Part shown: piece after piece, positions 1 to 9,809 of the stretch
How positions within the stretch are numbered: the stretch's first letter is position 1
How the letters are laid out: every line of letters starts with the position of its first letter
NCBI RefSeq assembly: GCF_001435895.1
Contig: NZ_AZFZ01000008.1
Coordinates: 1-64,000, forward strand
Direction: 5' to 3'
Length of the DNA stretch: 64,000 nt
Source: Lentilactobacillus parafarraginis DSM 18390 = JCM 14109
GTDB lineage: Bacteria; Bacillota; Bacilli; Lactobacillales; Lactobacillaceae
Position numbers and translations under genes: made by a program
The notes under the pieces: model-generated
Database searches by the model: none
What the model saw: only the letters and a program-made list of their open reading frames with translations
Told to the model about the DNA's origin: nothing

Positions 1-210
1 TATACCTAAAATTCAGCGTTTCGTCAAGGGAAATGTGAAAACAAATCACGGATCTGTGACCAAAAAGCTGATAAAACCCGGATGAAAAAAAACCGTATTC
101 TTCAAATCACGAACGATAGCCACATTTTATCCGGATGCCGTTCGTTTATAAAGTGGTATAGGTGAAACAAACGGCCAACTGAGCCAAACCGCATTCGGCT
201 TTTTAGTGAC

Positions 211-248
211 AAAAAAAGCTCCACAAAATCAAAAGATTTTATAGAACT
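211..248 (-). terminator. Intrinsic terminator of lysS
   Basis: On the minus strand a 14-bp stem (217-230 with 235-248, several G-U pairs) closes a TTTT loop and is followed by a run of T (211-216). It lies 15 bp beyond the lysS stop and would end the long pth-to-lysS cluster. I could not assign anything in positions 1-210, an AT-rich stretch with no convincing ORF or RNA gene. Confidence 0.85.
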
Positions 249-262
249 TCAATCAATTTTAG

Positions 263-1771
<1,509 letters not shown>

Positions 1772-1823
1772 CTAACCTCCTACGAAAATAAGCTATTTAA
1801 ATGATACCACAAAAATGGCTGCT

Positions 1824-2831
1824 TTATTGGGCCATTCGTTGACGAGTCGCTTGACGCTTGGCGTTTTTCTCCAGAAATTCGTCAAAAATGTCGTCCATCG
1901 CCTGTTCTCCCTCGGCATTGACAATGGCGACCTTCGTCCGAGCAGAATGGGAAATCCCTTTAAGGTAATAGCCGGCCTGGCCGCGAAATTCATGGGATCC
2001 CGCGTGATCCCCCTTCAGTTCAACCAAACGATGCAAATGCTCCTTGGCAGTCCTAATTTTTTCTTCAGGAGTAGGGGTTGGTAATAGCTCGCCAGTTTCA
2101 AGATAGTGGGTAACTTGCGTCAGAATCCAAGGATTCCCTTCGACTGCTCGCCCCATCATCACCGCGTCTGCGCCCACTTCATCAAGCATCTTTTTAGCAT
2201 CTTGGGGGGTGCGAACATCCCCATTGCCCATAAAGGGAATGTGAATTTCCTCGGCCACCTGTTTGAGAATATCCCAGTTTGCATGACCCATATACATTTG
2301 CTTGCGAGTCCGGCCATGCATTGCGAGGGCGGATGCACCCGCCCGTTCAGCAGCCAACGCGTTTTCAACCGCATAGATATGGTCTTCGTCCCAACCAGTC
2401 CGCATCTTAACGGTTACCGGCTTTTTAACGGCATCGGTGACGTAGGAAACCATCTCATATACTTTCTTAGGGTCCAACAACCAACGAGCGCCGGCATCAG
2501 TTTTAACGACCTTATTAACCGGACAGCCCATGTTAATATCGATAATATCGGCAGCCGTATGCTGATCAACGAATTTAGCTGCTTGGACCAACGTCTCCTT
2601 GGTACCGCCGAATATTTGAATACTCATTGGGTGTTCCTTGGGATCGACAAACATCATATCAAGGGTTTTTTTATTCTTATACATAATGCCGCGGTCCGAA
2701 ATCATTTCGCAGACAACCAATCCAGCGCCATATTCCTTACAAATAATTCGAAAAGCTGAATTCGTCACCCCAGCCATGGGTGCAACAACCACCTGGTTGG
2801 GAATCGTGACGTCGCCAATTTTCCATTCCAT
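1824..2831 (-). CDS. dusB: tRNA-dihydrouridine synthase B
   Basis: FMN- and NADPH-dependent reduction of specific uridines in tRNA to dihydrouridine. The 335-residue protein carries the TIM-barrel signature VVAPMAGVTNSAFR at the N terminus, the catalytic-cysteine motif NMGCPVNKV near residue 100, and the FMN-phosphate region GNGDVRTP. I chose the ATG at 2831 (protein begins MEWKIGDV) because GAGGTG sits six bases before it; an in-frame ATG seven codons upstream has no ribosome-binding site. It lies between hslO and lysS, as in many lactobacilli. Confidence 0.95.
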   Translation of the reverse strand: MEWKIGDVTIPNQVVVAPMAGVTNSAFRIICKEYGAGLVVCEMISDRGIMYKNKKTLDMMFVDPKEHPMSIQIFGGTKETLVQAAKFVDQHTAADIIDINMGCPVNKVVKTDAGARWLLDPKKVYEMVSYVTDAVKKPVTVKMRTGWDEDHIYAVENALAAERAGASALAMHGRTRKQMYMGHANWDILKQVAEEIHIPFMGNGDVRTPQDAKKMLDEVGADAVMMGRAVEGNPWILTQVTHYLETGELLPTPTPEEKIRTAKEHLHRLVELKGDHAGSHEFRGQAGYYLKGISHSARTKVAIVNAEGEQAMDDIFDEFLEKNAKRQATRQRMAQ

Positions 2832-2878
2832 ATATTTCACCTCAAAATTCAATTCTCATTCATGTAAAAGTCTGCCTT

Positions 2879-2914
2879 GTATATTATCACATCTTCGTAT
2901 ATTATCACATCTTC
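2879..2914. repeat. Perfect 18-bp tandem duplication
   Basis: Two adjacent identical copies of GTATATTATCACATCTTC (2879-2896 and 2897-2914) lie between hslO and dusB. Read on the minus strand each copy contains TGTGATAAT, which resembles an extended -10 element about 50 bp before dusB, so the duplication may have copied a promoter core. That promoter role is inference. Confidence 0.8.
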
Positions 2915-2933
2915 GCCAAATTGAATACCAGAC

Positions 2934-3830
2934 TTACTTGCTTTGGCGGGCTTTTGCCGTCGCAATAATGGCCGCCAACTCGTCATCGTTGTAATGATAC
3001 TTCGACTGGCAGAAATTACACGTCACGTTAATTTCGTGGTCTTCTTTCATCATGGTTTCAAGCTGGGCAACCGACAATCCGGTCAGGTCCCGGGCAAACT
3101 TTTCCTTAGAACAATTACAATAAAATTCAACCGGCATTTTCGAAAGGAAGTGTAAGTTTCCCTTGCCAAAAATCAAGTGCAGGATGTCTTCTGGGGTTTG
3201 ATTATCCATCAACAACTGCGAAATTTGGGGAATCTGCTTGATCCGATCAATCACCTTATTGATCGCCTCATCAGTCGTGCCAGGAAGCGTTTGAACCATA
3301 TAACCACCAGCAGCCCCCACGGAAAGATCATCGTTGACGTATACCGAAACGCCAACAACCGACGGAATTTGTTCTGATTGGGCAAGGTAATAGGTTAAAT
3401 CATCACCAATTTCACCAGATGCCAGGGGAACGCTACTCGTATAGGGGTCATCATGTTCGGAAGCCCGCGTTACTTCAAGAAAGCCGTTGGTGCCCACCGC
3501 TTCGCCAATGCGTGCCTGATGCTGAGAAGTGGCCGGAATGCTGAATTGAGGATGCTGAAGATACCCCTTCACACGCCCCTGTGAATCTCCGTCGGCCACA
3601 ATTTGCCCGAGGGGTCCCTTCCCATCAACTTTAACGGTTATCGCTTCACCATTCTTATCCACCGAAGTCGCCAGCATGATCGTGCCAATAAGTGTCCGGC
3701 CAAGGGCGGTAATTGCAACCGGTGAAGTGTGATGATCTTTCTGTGCCGTGGCAACGGTTGCCGTTGCATTGGTGGCATAGGCCCGAAACATGCCATCTGT
3801 AGTGGTGGCCTTTACTAAATAATCTTTCAT
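2934..3830 (-). CDS. hslO: Redox-regulated chaperone Hsp33
   Basis: Holdase chaperone that is switched on by oxidation and heat, when its zinc is released and C-terminal cysteines form disulfides. The 298-residue protein ends with the diagnostic zinc centre, CNC in EFYCNCSKEKF followed about 30 residues later by CNFC. The start was placed at the ATG of MKDYLVKATT, which has GGAG about eight bases upstream; twenty further in-frame codons upstream look like untranslated leader. It follows ftsH, so two protein-quality-control genes sit together, although a terminator separates them. Confidence 0.96.
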   Translation of the reverse strand: MKDYLVKATTTDGMFRAYATNATATVATAQKDHHTSPVAITALGRTLIGTIMLATSVDKNGEAITVKVDGKGPLGQIVADGDSQGRVKGYLQHPQFSIPATSQHQARIGEAVGTNGFLEVTRASEHDDPYTSSVPLASGEIGDDLTYYLAQSEQIPSVVGVSVYVNDDLSVGAAGGYMVQTLPGTTDEAINKVIDRIKQIPQISQLLMDNQTPEDILHLIFGKGNLHFLSKMPVEFYCNCSKEKFARDLTGLSVAQLETMMKEDHEINVTCNFCQSKYHYNDDELAAIIATAKARQSK

Positions 3831-3992
3831 AACATCGTCTCCATTCTCAAAATAAACAGTTAAATAGTATCCAAGTACGTAAGACGCCAACGACTCATTT
3901 AACCAGCTTCAATTTTAACCGTATAAAGGATTCGCTTTCTCGCCTGTTAGTAAATGGTTTTGAATCACACGCCGTGATTATAAAATATTTGG

Positions 3993-4035
3993 AACAAAAG
4001 ATGAGGCTGAGACAACGTGTTTGTCCCAGCCTCAT
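3993..4035 (-). terminator. Terminator after ftsH
   Basis: Minus-strand hairpin of 15 bp (4001-4015 with 4021-4035, with G-U pairs and a five-base loop) followed by CTTTTGTT. It starts 15 bp past the ftsH stop, so hslO, dusB and lysS need read-through or their own promoters. Confidence 0.85.
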
Positions 4036-4049
4036 TCCTATTCGTTAAT

Positions 4050-6188
4050 CTAGTTACGATCGTCAGGATCCTGTTGATCTGGATGATCGTGATTTTGATT
4101 TTGATCGTTTTGTGAAACATCATCGGGCTTTTCCTGATCATCAGACCCATTCGTAGAATCTTTGGGTTGATCATCTGAACCATCCTGATTTTGCTTTTCA
4201 AGTTCCGCTTGACGTTCAGCCTCTTTACGTTCCAATTCCCGCTTGGCTTCTTCGAAAGTTGCCGCCCGTTCACTTGGAAATTCACTTGTCTTGGCGCTTT
4301 CTGGCATCTTACCAGTGTTCCAAAGGGAGAGAATTTGCTTTTCATCAAGGGTCTCATACTTCAGTAAAGCTTGGGCAATCAACTTATGCTTGTCACGATG
4401 CTCTTCAATAATCTTCTTGGCAGTTTCATGAGCTTCATTCGTCAAACGACGAACTTCTTCATCAACTGCGGCGGCAGTTTCTTGAGAGTAACGCGGGCCA
4501 TAAGTATCTTGAGCGGGATTTTCCAATTGAACGTTGCCTAAACGTTCACTCATCCCGTATTGGGTAACCATGGCACGAGCAATGTTAGTTGCCTGTTCAA
4601 AGTCGTTTGAAGCACCAGATGACTGGGACTTGAAGACGATTTCTTCGGCGGCTCGGCCACCCATTAAACCAGCGATTTGCTCCATGGCATCTCGTTTGGA
4701 CATGAGTTGCTGATCCTCACGCGGCAGCATGATTGCGTACCCGCCAGCTCGCCCACGAGGGACAATTGTTACCTTATGGACAACCCGAGCGTCATTCAGA
4801 ACCAAGCCAACCACGGTATGACCAGCCTCATGATAAGCAACGGTCTCCCGTTCCTCTTTGGAAATGACCCGGTTGCGTTTGGCAGGTCCGGCAATCACCC
4901 GATCTTCGGCTTCGTCAATATCACTGGCGTCAATCTTGGTCTTGTTACGCCGAGCGGCAAGTAAAGCTGCTTCGTTTAACAGGTTGGCAAGATCGGCCCC
5001 AACAAATCCTGGCGTCTGCTTGGCAATTTCATGAAGGTCAACGTCGTTGGCAAACGGCTTATTCTGAGAGTGAACTTTCAGAATTGCCTCTCGCCCATTA
5101 ATGTCAGGACGACCAACCAAAATCTTCCGGTCGAAACGACCAGGACGGGTTAAGGCAGGATCCAACACGTCAGCACGGTTGGTAGCAGCAATAACGATCA
5201 CGCCTTCATTCCCACTAAAACCGTCCATTTCAACCAACAGTTGGTTCAAAGTTTGTTCACGTTCATCATGTCCGCCGCCCATACCGGCACCCCGGCGACG
5301 ACCAACGGCATCAATTTCATCAATGAAGATGATGGCTGGCGCAGCCTTCTTGGCTTGATCAAACAAGTCACGAACACGGCTGGCACCAACACCAACGAAC
5401 ATTTCAACGAAATCTGAACCTGAAATTGAGTAAAACGGTACGCCAGCTTCACCGGCAACCGCTTTAGCAAGCAACGTTTTACCAGTGCCGGGAGGCCCTT
5501 CCAAAAGAACCCCATGTGGAATCGTCGCACCCAAGGTAGTGAATTTACGAGGATCTTTCAGGAACTCAACAACTTCAACCAGTTCCTGCTTTTCTTCCTC
5601 TTCACCGGCGACATCTGAGAATCGGACCTTATTTTGCTTACTGTCGGCTGGCTTGGCCTTGGATTTGCCAAAGTTCATCACTCTGCCATTTCCGCCGCCT
5701 TGGCCACCAGCACGGCCCATCATCATGTAAAAGAACCATACAAATAACAGTAGCGGCAAGACGTAAACTAATAAGTTTACCCAAAAGCCACTTGACTCTT
5801 CAGGCTTTGCATTCATCTTAATATTGTTCGACTGCGCAGCCTTGGTGATTTCAGCAATTGAGGAGTTATTCTCAAGGACGCTAGTGGTAAATTTGGTAAC
5901 GTTCTTGGACTGGCTCTGATTTCCAGAGTTAAACAGACCAGTCGTCACCTTTGCCTTTTGGCCCTGTCGGTACTCACCGGTTACTTTGTAAACACCGCCT
6001 GAAGGCTGGATTGAAAAGCTTTTTACCTTGTCATTTTTTAAGTCCTTCACAAATTGACTTGATTGGACCTCTTGTGATTGGGTAGTCTGATTACTTCCGT
6101 TAAAGAAGTAGATAACCCCCATGATCAGCAGGAAAATGACAATGTAAAATAGACTATTTTTAAAAAGCCCATTTTTATTTGAGTTCAT
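4050..6188 (-). CDS. ftsH: ATP-dependent zinc metalloprotease FtsH
   Basis: Membrane-anchored AAA+ protease that degrades misassembled membrane proteins and short-lived regulators. The 712-residue protein has two N-terminal membrane segments (about 9-30 and 135-157) flanking an extracytoplasmic domain, Walker A GPPGTGKT near 231, Walker B FIDEIDAV, the arginine-finger region, and the HEAGH zinc motif in the protease domain. The start is the ATG at 6188, with AGGAGG six bases upstream. The last fifty or so residues form an unusual acidic, D/N/Q-rich, probably disordered tail. A CtsR-like box overlaps a plausible promoter upstream, suggesting heat induction. tilS-hpt-ftsH is a widely conserved order. 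Confidence 0.98.
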   Translation of the reverse strand: MNSNKNGLFKNSLFYIVIFLLIMGVIYFFNGSNQTTQSQEVQSSQFVKDLKNDKVKSFSIQPSGGVYKVTGEYRQGQKAKVTTGLFNSGNQSQSKNVTKFTTSVLENNSSIAEITKAAQSNNIKMNAKPEESSGFWVNLLVYVLPLLLFVWFFYMMMGRAGGQGGGNGRVMNFGKSKAKPADSKQNKVRFSDVAGEEEEKQELVEVVEFLKDPRKFTTLGATIPHGVLLEGPPGTGKTLLAKAVAGEAGVPFYSISGSDFVEMFVGVGASRVRDLFDQAKKAAPAIIFIDEIDAVGRRRGAGMGGGHDEREQTLNQLLVEMDGFSGNEGVIVIAATNRADVLDPALTRPGRFDRKILVGRPDINGREAILKVHSQNKPFANDVDLHEIAKQTPGFVGADLANLLNEAALLAARRNKTKIDASDIDEAEDRVIAGPAKRNRVISKEERETVAYHEAGHTVVGLVLNDARVVHKVTIVPRGRAGGYAIMLPREDQQLMSKRDAMEQIAGLMGGRAAEEIVFKSQSSGASNDFEQATNIARAMVTQYGMSERLGNVQLENPAQDTYGPRYSQETAAAVDEEVRRLTNEAHETAKKIIEEHRDKHKLIAQALLKYETLDEKQILSLWNTGKMPESAKTSEFPSERAATFEEAKRELERKEAERQAELEKQNQDGSDDQPKDSTNGSDDQEKPDDVSQNDQNQNHDHPDQQDPDDRN

Positions 6189-6229
6189 CAACGTCCTCCT
6201 CAAAAAATTAATTCATGTTGATAGTCAAA

Positions 6230-6258
6230 ATACTACCACAATTGACTAAGTTTGACCA
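6230..6258 (-). promoter_or_regulatory. ftsH promoter with CtsR-like operator
   Basis: The minus strand reads GGTCAAA-CTT-AGTCAAT at 6241-6257, two heptads spaced by three bases as in the CtsR box (A/GGTCAAA, three bases, A/GGTCAAA), with mismatches only in the second heptad and spacer. It overlaps a plausible promoter: TGGTCA (6253-6258), a 17-bp spacer and TAGTAT (6230-6235). CtsR represses clp and related stress genes in low-GC Gram-positives; control of ftsH here is inferred. Confidence 0.6.
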
Positions 6259-6801
6259 TTAATTGTTTGTATAAATCTCAGGTTTTAGTACCCCAATGTA
6301 AGGCAGGTTTCGATACTTTTCATCATAATCCAAACCATACCCCACTACAAACTCATTCGGAACCTGAAACCCGATAAAATCGGACTTCGCCTCAACCTGG
6401 CGGCCCTCAGGCTTATCCAGCAGCGTGCAAACCTTGATGGATTTAGCCCCCCGCTCGGAAAGATTGGTCATCAAAAACTTAAGTGTCCGCCCGGTGTCAA
6501 CGATATCTTCAATAATCAGAACATCCCTGCCGGCGACGTCCGTTGAAATATCCGTAATGAGGTCAACCCGGCCTGAAGACTGAGTTGCTCCATGATAACT
6601 TGAAACATCAATGAAATCAATTTCCATGTATGTATCAATCTCACGGACGATATCAGACATAAAGAACGTTGCACCCTTTAAGACCCCGATGACGACCGGG
6701 ACTTTATCGGCATACGTTTTCTGGATTTGTTGCCCAAGTCTGCTGCACGCCGCGTGAATCTCGTCAGTACTGTAAAGTACCTTTAAAATGTCGTTATCCA
6801 T
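6259..6801 (-). CDS. hpt: Hypoxanthine phosphoribosyltransferase
   Basis: Purine salvage enzyme joining hypoxanthine (and guanine) to PRPP to give IMP or GMP. The 180-residue protein carries the PRPP-binding motif VLIIEDIVDTGRTL near residue 100 and the C-terminal VVGYGLDYDEKYRNLPYIG segment typical of HPRT. The ATG at 6801 is chosen because AGGA lies about seven bases upstream. The gene overlaps the end of tilS by eight bases, so the two are probably translationally coupled. TilS and Hpt are known partners in regulating ftsH in Bacillus subtilis; whether that holds here is not shown by the sequence. Confidence 0.97.
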   Translation of the reverse strand: MDNDILKVLYSTDEIHAACSRLGQQIQKTYADKVPVVIGVLKGATFFMSDIVREIDTYMEIDFIDVSSYHGATQSSGRVDLITDISTDVAGRDVLIIEDIVDTGRTLKFLMTNLSERGAKSIKVCTLLDKPEGRQVEAKSDFIGFQVPNEFVVGYGLDYDEKYRNLPYIGVLKPEIYTNN

Positions 6802-8194
6802 TATCAATTCCTTTTCTTTCTAAAAATGACTGATTACTTTCGACCAAGTACAATTGCGGAGCATCTGGGTTAATCATTGGCCGACTTTTGATCCCCAAAA
6901 CCGCTAAAACATCGCCAGTCGCAGCGACCAACACCGAAACCCGTTCGCGACGGTCATTAGGTACCTTTGCGTCGATTAAGACCCGGTGGACCTTTTGATG
7001 GCCGCCATTTTTGAGGGCAATCCGGTCACCGTGATGCCAAGGACGCACCATCGCTGGCAGCTGCTCAGCCGTTAACCTCATGGCTGTCACCTTGTAGCGG
7101 CCGTCCGGTCGTTTGTGAAAAAGGCCAAACCGGCCGCCTGCTTGAAGCGAATACCAACGGTCTAATATTACCATAAATTGCTGAGCTTTTTCAGCCGGAA
7201 TTACCGGCTGGTGGTCTTTTTTACGAATAATCAGCTTCCCGTACGATTTAATCACCATCCCGCCATGTGGCAGCGGCATGGTTGCCTGGGGAAGCGCGGA
7301 ATTAAGGACCAGGTTGTTCAACTGCTGGCGGGCGCCGTGAGTCACGTCAACGATTCCCATGCGTTTTTCAATCACGAACGCCAGTATCAGGGAAAGTCCC
7401 TGTCTGGAAGTGGGAAGCTGATTAAGATTCAATACCATTTCATTTTGATCCGAACTTTTAGTCGCCGCTTGATCTACCACGGCGCCCACCAGTTCGTCAG
7501 TCGCATCCAGGTAATCAGTGAGTTGTTGAGAATATTCGCGAAAATGGCGTAACACATGCGGATTTTCCCGCTTTAATTCTGGCAGCACCTGGTGACGAAT
7601 CCGATTACGCTCAATCCCAAGATCCCGATTAGTCGCGTCCTCGAACCAGGTGAGATGCTGATCGGCAGCGTAACCGCGAATTTCCTGCTTGCTCATATCC
7701 AGCAGTGGCCGAACAAGCTTCCCGTTGGCGATTGATCGGCAGTCGGCAATCCCGACTAACGATGCCAATTGACCGCCCCGAACCAATTTCATGAGCATCG
7801 TTTCCGCCAAATCATCACCGTGATGCGCGGTAAGCAAGACGGCCGCGTGCCATTTATCCAACACCTGGCCAAAAAACCGGTAGCGAAATTTGCGGGCGGC
7901 CGTTTCAATCCCCCCACCAGGATGTTGGGCTTTTGGCCAAGTCGTCATTGCCAGTGTTAATTGATGAGCCTGACAGTAGTCCTTGATAAAAGCCGTTTCC
8001 TGGCGGCTTTGGTCACGAAGTTGATGATCCACGTAGGCAACAATCACTTCCGGGGCCTTTGTGGCCAAGTGCTGGAGCAAATCCAGCAGCACCATGGAAT
8101 CAACCCCGGTTGAAACTGCGACAACCACCCGTTGGCCGGCCTGCCACCAATCATTTTGCTGAACGATTTGGTCAAATTTTTGCTGTAATGTCAT
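6794..8194 (-). CDS. tilS: tRNA(Ile)-lysidine synthetase
   Basis: Converts the wobble cytidine of the CAU-anticodon tRNA-Ile to lysidine, so that it reads AUA instead of AUG. The 466-residue protein has an N-terminal PP-loop ATPase domain and a C-terminal TilS domain of normal length. The PP-loop reads AVSTGVDSMVLL, so the second glycine-type position of the usual SGGxDS is threonine (STGVDS); otherwise the domain looks intact. It lies between the S1-domain gene and hpt and overlaps hpt by eight bases. Confidence 0.95.
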   Translation of the reverse strand: MTLQQKFDQIVQQNDWWQAGQRVVVAVSTGVDSMVLLDLLQHLATKAPEVIVAYVDHQLRDQSRQETAFIKDYCQAHQLTLAMTTWPKAQHPGGGIETAARKFRYRFFGQVLDKWHAAVLLTAHHGDDLAETMLMKLVRGGQLASLVGIADCRSIANGKLVRPLLDMSKQEIRGYAADQHLTWFEDATNRDLGIERNRIRHQVLPELKRENPHVLRHFREYSQQLTDYLDATDELVGAVVDQAATKSSDQNEMVLNLNQLPTSRQGLSLILAFVIEKRMGIVDVTHGARQQLNNLVLNSALPQATMPLPHGGMVIKSYGKLIIRKKDHQPVIPAEKAQQFMVILDRWYSLQAGGRFGLFHKRPDGRYKVTAMRLTAEQLPAMVRPWHHGDRIALKNGGHQKVHRVLIDAKVPNDRRERVSVLVAATGDVLAVLGIKSRPMINPDAPQLYLVESNQSFLERKGIDNG

Positions 8195-8222
8195 GGTGCC
8201 CCCCTTTTTTCAACGATAAATA

Positions 8223-8255
8223 AAAAATCGGCACCAAGCCATTCAGCCCTGTGCC
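8223..8255 (-). terminator. Probable terminator after the S1-domain gene
   Basis: Minus-strand hairpin with a GGCAC/GTGCC base (8230-8234 with 8251-8255), an imperfect inner stem and a following GATTTTTTA. It lies between the S1-domain gene and tilS. Confidence 0.45.
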
Positions 8256-8286
8256 AATTCTTCAGCTATTTTAACGATAACGCATT

Positions 8287-8799
8287 TTAACTTCGTCTAC
8301 CGCCACGACCACCGCGCTTACCCTCGGTGTTCTTTCGCAGCGTTGCAAGCCGATCTTCGCTTTGCTTTAGGAAACCTGACATTAAGTCATCGAAGCTCTC
8401 TGGTCGGTTACTTGAATGGCCACCATGATTATTGCCATGATTATTACGGGAATGATGCCCATAATTCTCATGAGACTCATGACCATTTTCACGATCATGT
8501 TCGTGGCCGCCATGGTGAGAATAATTACTGTGATTGGATTCGTGATGACCCTCGGATTCTGATGAATCTTGCGCCTTTCGAATGGAAAGACTGATCTTGT
8601 TGTTACCCTCAATCTTTAAAACCTTGACGGTAACTTCATCACCGACTTTTAAGACATCATGAATATCCTTAACAAATCCGTCAGAAACTTCGCTGATATG
8701 AACTAGACCAGTTCGATGATCACCTAAATCAATAAATGCACCAAAATTTGTAATTCCGGAAACTTTACCGTTAACTTTTTCCCCAACTTCAATTGCCAT
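8287..8799 (-). CDS. S1-domain RNA-binding protein with histidine-rich tail
   Basis: A 170-residue protein homologous to Bacillus YabR and general stress protein 13. The N-terminal 75 residues form one S1 RNA-binding domain (VNGKVSGITNFGAFIDLGDHRTGLVHISEVS). After it comes a low-complexity linker, about residues 78-132, with 14 histidines among Asn, Gly, Ser and Glu, then a short conserved SFDDLMSGFLKQSEDRL segment and a Gly/Arg-rich end. S1 proteins of this type bind RNA or ribosomes; the exact role is unsettled. The His-rich stretch could bind metal, which is speculation. It follows divIC after a terminator and has its own promoter. Confidence 0.88.
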   Translation of the reverse strand: MAIEVGEKVNGKVSGITNFGAFIDLGDHRTGLVHISEVSDGFVKDIHDVLKVGDEVTVKVLKIEGNNKISLSIRKAQDSSESEGHHESNHSNYSHHGGHEHDRENGHESHENYGHHSRNNHGNNHGGHSSNRPESFDDLMSGFLKQSEDRLATLRKNTEGKRGGRGGRRS

Positions 8800-8836
8800 T
8801 AAAAAAATTGTTCCTCCTAAAGTTCTAAGTGTAACC

Positions 8837-8845
8837 AGTATAGCA
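8837..8845 (-). promoter_or_regulatory. Extended -10 promoter of the S1-domain gene
   Basis: Minus-strand TGC-TATACT (8837-8845), an extended -10 element about 40 bp before the start codon and just after the divIC terminator. No good -35 was found. Confidence 0.5.
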
Positions 8846-8937
8846 TATTTAATTTTAGTTCGGGAAATCTAATTAAAAATTCATGAGGCAATCCTTCATC
8901 AGATTTCCAAATTGCGGCTGGGCATCCCCAACCATTC

Positions 8938-8969
8938 AAAAAAGATGACCGCTGAAGTGACAGCAATCA
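8938..8969 (-). terminator. Terminator after divIC
   Basis: Minus-strand nine-bp stem TGATTGCTG/CAGCGGTCA (8961-8969 with 8946-8954, two G-U pairs), a six-base loop, then TCTTTTTT. Confidence 0.75.
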
Positions 8970-9008
8970 TCAATCATTTATCACAGTTTTATAATGAACT
9001 TCAAACTA

Positions 9009-9422
9009 CTACTGATCGTCATCATTCACGTCTTTGGGGGCCTGGTTCGGAAAACTATAAACCGTTTCCCCAGGCTTCGTGTAGTAATAACGATCCCGAA
9101 TCAATTGTTCAACATAATTTTTATCATTAAGTTGTGAAACCTCTGCAGTTAGCCGCTTATGGGTCGCTTGAACCTTCTTAGCCCGTTTCTCCTGCTTGGT
9201 AATTTGCACGTTAACCGAAGCATAATTGACCTTCGCCCGGACAATTTGGACAGCAAAAATCAACGCAAAGAACATGAATACAGCCATGATGAGGCAAGCC
9301 CGTTTCTTCCGGCGACGGCGGATTGAGGCTGCAGCCTGAGCATGTTGAAAGTCCCGCTCACGTTGCCGGGTGTAGGAATTATCGAGTTTTCTAATCTTCT
9401 GCCGTTGTTGATCCATGTTCAA
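9009..9422 (-). CDS. divIC: Septum formation initiator, DivIC/FtsL family
   Basis: Small bitopic division protein that acts with FtsL and DivIB at the septum. The 137-residue protein has a basic cytoplasmic N terminus rich in Arg and Gln, one membrane segment (about residues 41-62, CLIMAVFMFFALIFAVQIV), and an extracytoplasmic coiled-coil region (QITKQEKRAKKVQATHKRL) ending in the RDRYYYTKPGE segment typical of the family. Its place between rqcP and the S1-domain gene matches divIC of Bacillus. Confidence 0.9.
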   Translation of the reverse strand: MNMDQQRQKIRKLDNSYTRQRERDFQHAQAAASIRRRRKKRACLIMAVFMFFALIFAVQIVRAKVNYASVNVQITKQEKRAKKVQATHKRLTAEVSQLNDKNYVEQLIRDRYYYTKPGETVYSFPNQAPKDVNDDDQ

Positions 9423-9509
9423 TCCCCCTGATAAAACACTTTCTAAAGTTAAATTATAGCAATAAAAAAATGTTTGTCTATACCATCGGGACGTTCTTAA
9501 GAATTAAAT

Positions 9510-9782
9510 TTACTCATTTTTGTAATCGCGTTCATAATCTTCTGAGACAATCTCATACATTCGCTGCGCATCGTCCTTTTTCGTGGTGTCCAATAACTCT
9601 TTAACCCGGATCGTGAGGGTCTTGTTACCAAACTTAATCACCAGGGTATCATTGGGGCTCACTTCGGAAGAAGACTTAGCCGTCCGGTCGTTAATGGTGA
9701 TTCGGCCCTGGTCGGCAATTTCTTTGGCAACGGAACGACGCTTGATAATTCTGGAAACTTTCAAAAATTTATCGATTCTCAT
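9510..9782 (-). CDS. rqcP: S4-domain ribosome quality-control protein RqcP
   Basis: A 90-residue S4 RNA-binding protein, homologous to Hsp15 and YabO. RqcP works with RqcH on stalled 50S subunits to elongate C-terminal alanine tails. The S4 motif is complete: [19 protein letters not shown], followed by [13 protein letters not shown]. It lies between the flippase gene and divIC, as in Bacillus subtilis. Confidence 0.92.
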   Translation of the reverse strand: MRIDKFLKVSRIIKRRSVAKEIADQGRITINDRTAKSSSEVSPNDTLVIKFGNKTLTIRVKELLDTTKKDDAQRMYEIVSEDYERDYKNE

Positions 9783-9809
9783 CTAGTGTGCATCCTTTCA
9801 ATATTTCGC

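Noticed and set aside
180-206. Plus-strand terminator near AGCC...GGCT
   Set aside because: The stem is only four bp and the T-run short; too weak to report.
2106-2759. 217-codon open frame antisense to dusB
   Set aside because: Lies opposite a conserved gene, with no ribosome-binding site or recognisable motif; an effect of codon use on the other strand.
8912-9130. 72-codon plus-strand frame between the S1 gene and divIC
   Set aside because: It overlaps the divIC terminator and divIC itself and has no ribosome-binding site.
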